A stretch of DNA of 64,000 bases, from contig CAIIXF020000007.1 of assembly GCA_903813345.2 (NCBI GenBank), forward strand, positions 21,255,564-21,319,563. Direction: 5' to 3'. Both the position numbers and the translations under genes were made by a program. Below, in pieces: positions 47,901-56,900 of this stretch. Below the pieces are notes generated by a model. The model had not been told where the DNA came from and did no database searches. It saw nothing but the letters and a program-made list of their open reading frames with translations. The stretch comes from Owenia fusiformis. Lineage: Eukaryota; Annelida; Polychaeta; Sabellida; Oweniidae. Position 1 is the first letter of the stretch. Each line of letters starts with the position of its first letter.

Positions 47901-50900
47901 TTAGGATGCAAAACTGCTAAAGCCACTAAGCCCAAATATAATGAGGAACTACATTGTATATGTACAAGTAAAGGCAAAGCAAAATAAATTACAGAAATAT
48001 AGAGGCTTCATTCTAGAGAATGCTATATCAAGATAAAACATGGTTCAACATGGCAGTTTACTGAACATGAATATGTTAAGACAAATTTCAATGTGACAAT
48101 TGAATAAACACAAATGAATGATGGTTCAATGTGGCAGTCGAATAAACACTAATATGATGAAACATGGTTCAATGTGGCAGTTGAACAAACACCAATATGA
48201 TGAAACATGGTTCAATGGGGCAGTTGAACAAGCACCAATATGATGACAAATGGTTCAATGTGGCAGTTGAACAAACACTAATATGATGAAACATGGTTCA
48301 ATGTGGCAGTTGAACAAACACCACTCTTAACTACTTAATAACACAGTTAGGCAACAATTTTAGCAAATAATATAACTTACATGCAATTATTGTTTAACCA
48401 TTGTCATAAATTAACTCAACAAAATTAGCAAAACCGAACACCAGGCTAAAATGCATACTTGTTACAGTATTAGATTGTATGGGTCTAATTCACAAAGAAT
48501 ATGGATGTTCATGTAGGCCTATTGTATTCTTGAATCGTAAAGTCAATGTTCTGATAGCAAACAAATAATAAAAAAAGGGTTCAATGTGTTTATCCATTCT
48601 TTGCGTTATTGTATAAAAGGTTGCAAGATAAGGTTTGAGGTGCAAATAGCCTGTTGTTCTTATATGCCTATATTACAGACTCATAATCTCTTGGCTATGA
48701 CAGGATTCTTAAAGATGATCCTGAAACACATCATTTAACATTTGGAGAGAAGAAGTGAAAAGAAATATCATGAGAGAGTACAATTAGAAACTAATAGACC
48801 TTGGAAAAGGGATTAATGTCATCTATTGAACCAATGCATACAGATGAATATTAGGTATCTCAAAAAGATTTTGGTTTTCAAATTTAAAGTGTTATTAATG
48901 GCATGATTAGAATTTTTTTACAATTTTTGTAAATTACTATTTCAGTAAATGAAGCTATATTTAGACATATATTATGGACAGGAAACAGGGGAGGCAACTG
49001 GTCAGCTAAAGTTCACAATTCAGTTGTTAAAACTAAAATTCTTTATATTATGCAGAGATATTATATCTTCTTTAGTGCAAGCAAATCCAACAAACAGTTT
49101 ATGTGTGACTTCACTTTTGAGGCACCCTGTATAGTATTTTCTCAGCCAAGAGATGAGGAGTCTGTAATATAACAATGCGGGTGTAGCATGCACTCACTTG
49201 GTGGAATACTGGTAGCAATTTGGCTCATTCCATCTCTTGTAACACCATTTACCTCTCTGGTATCACTACTTAGAGTCATACCACTTGGACCAGTCATACC
49301 AGTGACAGTCATGTCACCTGCAGCAGCAATATCATCCATACTTAACATGTTATCTGTCTCATAAGATTCGGCAAATCCACGATTGATAAGCTCAGCATTG
49401 ATGTTTATATCCTAGAAATGATCGCAATACATTGCAAAATATTAGAAAATATAGTCTTTGATTAATAAAAAGTAATATTTGATAAAAGTTTATATTTATT
49501 GTATTGGATACTTTCAAATTATCCTTTCCATACTTTATAATCCAGATATTGTTTCATGATGCAATAAATCTCCAGTGATTAATATTGTGGGAATTCAAAA
49601 CATATTCATTTTTAATAAACTGACAAATGTGCCTTAATGTCAGAATCAGGCAGATTAGGGGTGAGAAAATTGCAAACAACATTTACAATTTTTTAACCAA
49701 TGTCAAGAGGGATCCGTATTATTTGAGGACTAAAATGTAAAATATTCATCAAATCCTCCATTTCTGTCAACATTTGGAAAAGAATCTATAAATTCCAAGT
49801 TTTTATTTGGTAATAGAGTACATGAAAATAATTATTTATACACATTGTACAATGATAAGTGCACATATAATGTATTGGCATAAACTACAGTGTTGCAATT
49901 CAGAATTTCTGAGCTACCATATTCCTGTTTTGTGCAATTCAGAATTTCTGAGCTACCATATTCCTGTTTTGTGCAATTCAGAATTTCTGAGCTACCATAT
50001 TCCTGTTTAGTGCAATTCAGAATTTCTCAGCTCCCATATTCCTATTTTGTGTTTAAATATTTAAATTGATTATATGCATTTATTTTCCTTTCAGCCTACC
50101 TGCTGATCATTTGTGTTGGTCAGTACTAGGCAGGGGGCGTAATGTGTGCCCCCCAGATGTTTATATCCCACTGGTTTAGCTACAAGGACCTTCCACTGAG
50201 CTGCGAAAGTCAATGCCTCGAAACAATCACTGGCGTCATCACTCCACTCCTCTTGGCCAGCTCCTGTGAAAAATATAAATGGAGGAGAGAATGTAATGCA
50301 CATGTGTATTGTGTACTGTAGAAACCCAATTTTATAGGCCCTAATTTCCGAAATATTCGTGTCTGGATGTTTAACACCAACTAAAGAGCATGTCGCTTCA
50401 AGGGTTTGTGTATTGTATGACAATCAACTCAAGTTTACCAAATTTGCCTTAATAAAACAATTCATAGTATTTCCCAATGCAGGAGACATGAGCTACAACA
50501 TGTATCTACGTTTTGATATCAATATATGGAAGAGTGAGTGTATATAATGAGTGCAGATATTAATTCCAGAGCCTCTGACAAAATCTAGGTCACCCATGTC
50601 TCAGTTAGTCATCGACATACAAAATTTCTTTCGAAATAACATGTGACATGATGATTTCACGATAGTGTGTAAGAAGTATATACATTTATCAGGTGAACTT
50701 CCTTTGACTTAATTTCATGTTATTTCTACTAATCTCATTACTTACCTGCAGGTTTGACATTGGCAAGGAAGCACTCAACAGCTTGGAATGGAATCTTTAA
50801 AAAATCAGACCTGCAACAAGATTAGACAAGATACTAACATGCAAAAGGTTTTAGAGATATAGGCATAATAAATAATTAATTTAGACTTTCACAATGGATT

Positions 50901-53900
50901 TCTTCATTGACCCACACTTAAGTTCAAAGGTTAAGAGTCGTAACCATGCACAAAAATATGGCGGGCAATAACCCAATTGTTCTGTAAACAAGCCATCAGA
51001 ATATGGTGCAGCTTGGATTACTGGGAAAATCAATGTTGATGATTAAGTTACTGTTAAGTGTGAGGTTGCTAACCTAAGGACTCAAACAATTTTTTGGGGT
51101 CATAAAAAGCAAAATAAACACAGCCTTAGTTAATATTGGTAGACACCCTAGGCGCATGATTCCAATGACAAGGAGTAAAATGTTCTTTAACCTTTAGCGT
51201 GCTGCCGGCGGACTCGTCCGCCGAGACTAAAATGTCTCTCACAACTGCCGGCGGACCCGTACGCCCGATTTCAAACTTTTAAAAACTTTACTTTTTCGCG
51301 CCATTCGTATTGTCCAATTAGATTGCCCGATTTATTCAGTGCCTAACATGACTTCCTGTTGACCTAGAAATGGCGATATTTCGAAAAATAATTCTCAATT
51401 CAACAATTTAAACAATGTTTTAGTCGTTTTTAGTGAACGAATCGTACAAAATGGTGGACAAATACGATCACAACGAAAATGTGGAGGAAATGGATTACGA
51501 TTTCGAGCTCTTTAGGCTCTTGGAAGCCGATAACGGTCATCGAAAATAGAAACTAGAATATTTTCTAAATTGAAAAATTGAACATTCGATCGCTTCAAGT
51601 TCAGATTTGGATTCTGACCAGACGAAGAGGCGGAGCGGCGGATTCCGGAGGAGTATTCATGGTATATTTATGCCCAGTCATGTTAATGTACGAAAAAATT
51701 CATGAGAACATTTTTTTCATGAGCCAGGCCACTGTATCTTCCCTTTGTGAAAATTTTATCCAGATTCATTCAGTAGTTATTGAGATATTAATTATTTAGT
51801 TCAGGTATATCATTTTTTGCACTCTTTGAAAAATAAGCCAGTTGCGTGGGATATATTTGCTGAAATAAGGCAGCATGGTAAAGGTTAAAAAGATTCTGAA
51901 CCAAATTCCATATCTGATGCATGAATCAGAAAATACATGTAGAAGTTCCAAAAAGAAGTCCACTTACTTCAATGGATAGCACACACAAAGAGGCATTTCT
52001 CCACTATCACCATAATCCACGTAATATAGTTCCACTTTTCCTCTGTCAACATCTGTGATGCGTGCACGATACCATGATTTATCTGATTGGTCAGCTTCAA
52101 ACATGGCAGCTACCATATCTCCTACTTTGGCCTCAGTTACTGGACGAATCTAAAATGATGATTTTGTAGATTTAACTGTCGGCTGACGCATTATCTGCTA
52201 TTTCATGTATTTCAGAACAAACTCATTTAAACATGAATATGAATAGAAGCAGGTACAATGTACTTCATATTTAAACGAGTTGGCCATTGAAATAGTGATT
52301 AATCCATAAGCGGACAGCCGGCAGTTGAATTAGCAAATGCTACCTTAGTAAGCTGATTCTTTCCTCTGTAAATGTTTTGGTAAAAGCTCATGGTCAAATG
52401 CATAGTGAAAAATGCATAATGTATCAATTTTATTTGACAAAAATGCAACAAGGGAGTATATAACTCATCTTAAAAGGGTAGCAACTTTCTCCATCATTTC
52501 TTACTGTTTTGACAAAGAATTTTCATAATAATTTGTGAATAACATTACTTCCCTCAATATCCATTGAAAAAAATACTTACATAGTGAAAATCAGGTTTGG
52601 AATAAAAGTTTGTCATTTCATCAACAAGTTTATCAAGATGTGGAGACAAGGGGCTGACGACCTGTACCCAGAAGTGTCCTGCTGTGTCTACTGCTGACAC
52701 CATGACATCCACATATTCTTGGGTAGGTGGCCAATAAGGTGTCAGGTCCCTCTCCACAAGGGAAGAGGGCAGTGCAGCTGCACCTGGAAGAAAACAATAG
52801 CATCAACAAAATATAAATTACATGTAATAATCTGAACCTCATATCTGATTGTTCAATGGCTGATTAATGTTAACTTTGTCCCTCATGACTGTTACAATTT
52901 TTATAAAGTTTTTTTTTCATTTATTGATCAATTTTTTTCTTACATGTACAAGTTATCTTCAATTGCCAGATTTATGGCATTATATAATGGTGGTTCTAAA
53001 TACAATGCAAGGCAAAGTATACAGTAGTTTAGGTTAGGGGTGGTGGTGGGATGTACAGAACTTGGCTGTACTCTATACAGTATCCTTTATTCACAAAGTG
53101 CAATTTAAACAATTTCCAAACATGATGATATCACAGTGCACATACATATTCACTCTAGAAGAATCACTTGCTTGCAGGTTTGCAAGTTAAATTCAGAAAG
53201 ACTTGGATTAAGTTGATAATGGAAAAACATGTCTTTGCTCATAAAATATCAGAAGCAAAGGAAATGAAAAAATCATCAAAAGTTAGGAACCAAAAGGTTC
53301 AAAATAGGGAAGCAAGGGTTGGAAAAGATCAAGTATTAAGAAACGATGCAGTTGAAAAATCAGGAACCAATGAACCCAATAAATTTAAAACAAAATTTGT
53401 GAGTAGATAAGATAAGCTTACTTACCATCTGCCTGACTGGCTTCAAGTGGTTCCATCTTTTGTGGACTGATTTGCTCACTAGAGGTAACTTTGTCACCAT
53501 GTGAAAAATCTAGATCATTGTCCTCCTCGTCAGAGGATTCTAAATCTGGTTGGGTACCAGGTGGGATTCTACGAACTTCTTTTTCTGTATGGTCCTCTAC
53601 TTGAGTGTCTGGATCTGTATCATGGGAGGGGAGAGAGGTGTCCAGGGAGGGGGGTAGGGGTGTATCTGATGTGGTTTGAGATTGAGGTTTCTGTTGAATA
53701 CGCTGTCTCCTGTTAGTCTGACTCACTGCTAGATTTGCTCTGTATCCTTTATCTTCTTGCACCTTCTCTTCAATAAGACCCTGGAGAGAACAAGGATGTA
53801 TTCAGCATATCATTGAAAGTGTATTCAACCATGGGCTTTCAATCTAGTTGAAAGCCCATGATTCAACCCATGCAGCCAAAACCCACCTCATGTACGACAT

Positions 53901-56900
53901 AATGGTACTGTCATATTTTACATTTTCAGGATAGATATGAAATTTCAAAAAGCTCTGGCCCTTCAAGAGATCTTCTTAAGAAAATTCAATAGGATTCAAC
54001 TAAAAATGAGAAAGTGGAAACATCATTGAATATCATGTCTCTAGTCCCCCAATTCCAATTCTGTGGATACACCGCAGGATAACGATAGATACTCTGTATA
54101 TTTTTGGTGTTGAATATATAGAATATAACTGCCATATCCATTTCCCTTGATAATATTAATCAACTCACAAGAGCTGCTTGAATTTCTGATTCAGTTCCTG
54201 TAATTTCTATTTGCTTGAGTGCGTCACGATCTCTCTCGTCGCCTTCACGAGGAATAACAATTCTAGCGGATGAGATTCTCTGAAGTTGGCGTATTGTATC
54301 CCCGTTTCTACCTGAAAGAGAGGCCCTACAAATTATAACAGTATCTAGAATATTTTGTTGCATTTAGAAACACTAGTATCACAATATTACAAAAGTGTAA
54401 CAATATGTCACAGATCCCAACCAATCACTGTCAATGTAGAATACTGGGTGAAATATGAAGGCTATGCGAATATTACCTGAATTCTTGATGGTAACATAGA
54501 ACTCTGAGATTACCTATAATTCTTCCTAGACATCTAACAGGTACAGGGCATTCAACTGTTTTCTTCAAAGGCTGATTGGCTATAATTTCAGTGATCATCA
54601 ACTCTGCCTGTTGAGCATTCTCCGCTGATCCACGTATAGTTACAGTTCGTGGCAAATCTTCATTTTCAGGAGTTTCAGAACGATTTTTGTCATCAAAGTT
54701 CACCCGTGCACCAGTAACTTTCTGGATCTAGAAGAGTCAAAAAGTGATTCTTACAATGATACCCTGTAATCTATTAATTTGAAAAACTGAATGCTGATGT
54801 TGAAGCAAGGAGTCTACATTGTTCATTTGATAAATCAATAATTGGCCCAACTTTACTTATCATAAGTGTACTTATGTTACAAAATTGATTAAGTAACCGG
54901 TGATGAAATGCTGAGTTTTTTAAGTTAAAATTGTCTATTGCGAAATAAGCAGCATATAGAAATCAATATCTAGAGGTTATGTTATACTATCCCCAGATAC
55001 AAGCCCAAGGTTATGTATTATTAGAAGCAAACTATGGAGGTATATAGACAAGCAGAGAGCCCACATGTATATCCAAACTGCATTAGCATTTTAATTTTGC
55101 TAACACATTAAGAAATAAAATAGAACAAATAAAATTACATAATTTACATTCTTAGCATTTTAGCTAAACTACCACGTAAAAATGGGGCAAAAGTAAGAGC
55201 TACATGTATGGGATAAAATTTATACTGGGTCAGATTGAAAAGCAGTTTTCCTTTGTCAAAAAATTGTTGGGAGCGGCAATTCTATAGGATGAGTTCACCA
55301 AAAATTCCATCATTGTGAAAATTGGTTTACATCCTGCCAAAAAGGTGAAATAATGAGATGCTTTGATCAAAACTGGTAAAATTTAGATTTAGAAAAAAAT
55401 CCTGTGATGATTCATAAATTATTTACATAAACATTTAATCCAATACCTCTTTTATGGTTGATCCCTGTCTTCCAATAACAGAACCCACTAACTTCCTTGG
55501 GATGTCAACCTTGATTACAGTCTGTCGTGATGTAGCTTCTCTTTCCCTTTTGTCTAATTCTTCATCTGGAACACATATTCAAGAAATGTACTCTAACAAA
55601 ATATGCTCACAGCTCAACCTTAAGTTAGCATTTCATATTCTTCTGGTGTATTAATATCCCAAAACACAGAGCAGTTTTAGATATTATGTCACTTTAACAT
55701 GATAGAGCTGAGGTATATCAATATCTCAAGTTCCACGCATAATCCTACTAAATAATATTTTTTGCTAACTACAATAATTATGTCTAAACTGACCTCATTT
55801 ATGCTTTTTAATGACTCTCTGATGTCATTACAATGACATATTAGTCACAACATGTATCAAGATTCAAATTGATTTTATGCGTATCTGCATACTGATGAAG
55901 AATTCACTGAGAACCGATAAGTCTGTTTCTGGGTAATGTTCCTTACATGTTTACTTCCAATCTAAATACATATATAATTGCTAATTTTATTCCATATATC
56001 AAGGTTAGATTCAAATGATGTACAATTCACATCGTGAGGATATTAATGTTGTTTGGTGAATAAGACATATATTGTTAATTTTATTCTATATTTCAAGGTA
56101 CAAGATTCAAATGACGTACATTTCACATCACAAGGATATTAATGTTGTTTGGTGAATAAGACTAAGAATACTGCACAATTCTTATCTATGTACAGCTAGA
56201 AAAATGACTGGGATGGTGCCTATCAAATAATAACTATGAGCAAATCCTTCTACAGGGGAAAAAGCCTTAATTTGTATCTTGGGAGTTTTACTTCATCTAA
56301 AAATCTATATAAATATATAAAAAATGTGGGAGCTTCTGACAACTCCAACTCAAGGAGCATCTATTAAACGTGAATCAATACTTAATTTAGAAGAGAAAGA
56401 AAAAATGAGCATTGAAACATATTACTCACAACTTGATATATAAAGCTTGACAGATTGAAAATATTTTTTGATCAATTATTGTAAGCTTTGATGTGGTCCG
56501 TTTGAGCTGTTGTTGGTGTCAAATGAAAGATATAGGGTTCTTATCAATACATTGGACATTCTATAGAATTCAAATAAAAGTCTTTATTTTGCCCAAAAAC
56601 ATTGAAAATTCGCAAAGTGGGCCTTTAAGTAAGTAACAGTAGACAATCTGGCATTATAAGCGGGAAAGATAGAAAAAATATAATGATTTAGTTATGACAT
56701 GAATATGTTACCCCAATTGCAAAAATGGTAGAAATCTATTAAAAATATAGAAACAAAGCCCAGCATTCCAAACAAGGATCCAACCTAGTGAAACAGTTTA
56801 AATGCCCACCCAGTCTTCCACAATTCAAAAACCAAGCATTCTTATAAGAGAGTATAAAGGGAGAATCAGATCTAGCAAGCATTGCTTTACAAAAATTGCT

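Noticed and set aside
53168-53410. Plus-strand Lys-rich ORF
   Set aside because: It lies in an intron of the minus-strand gene, with no domain and no splice sites; composition reflects A-rich DNA.
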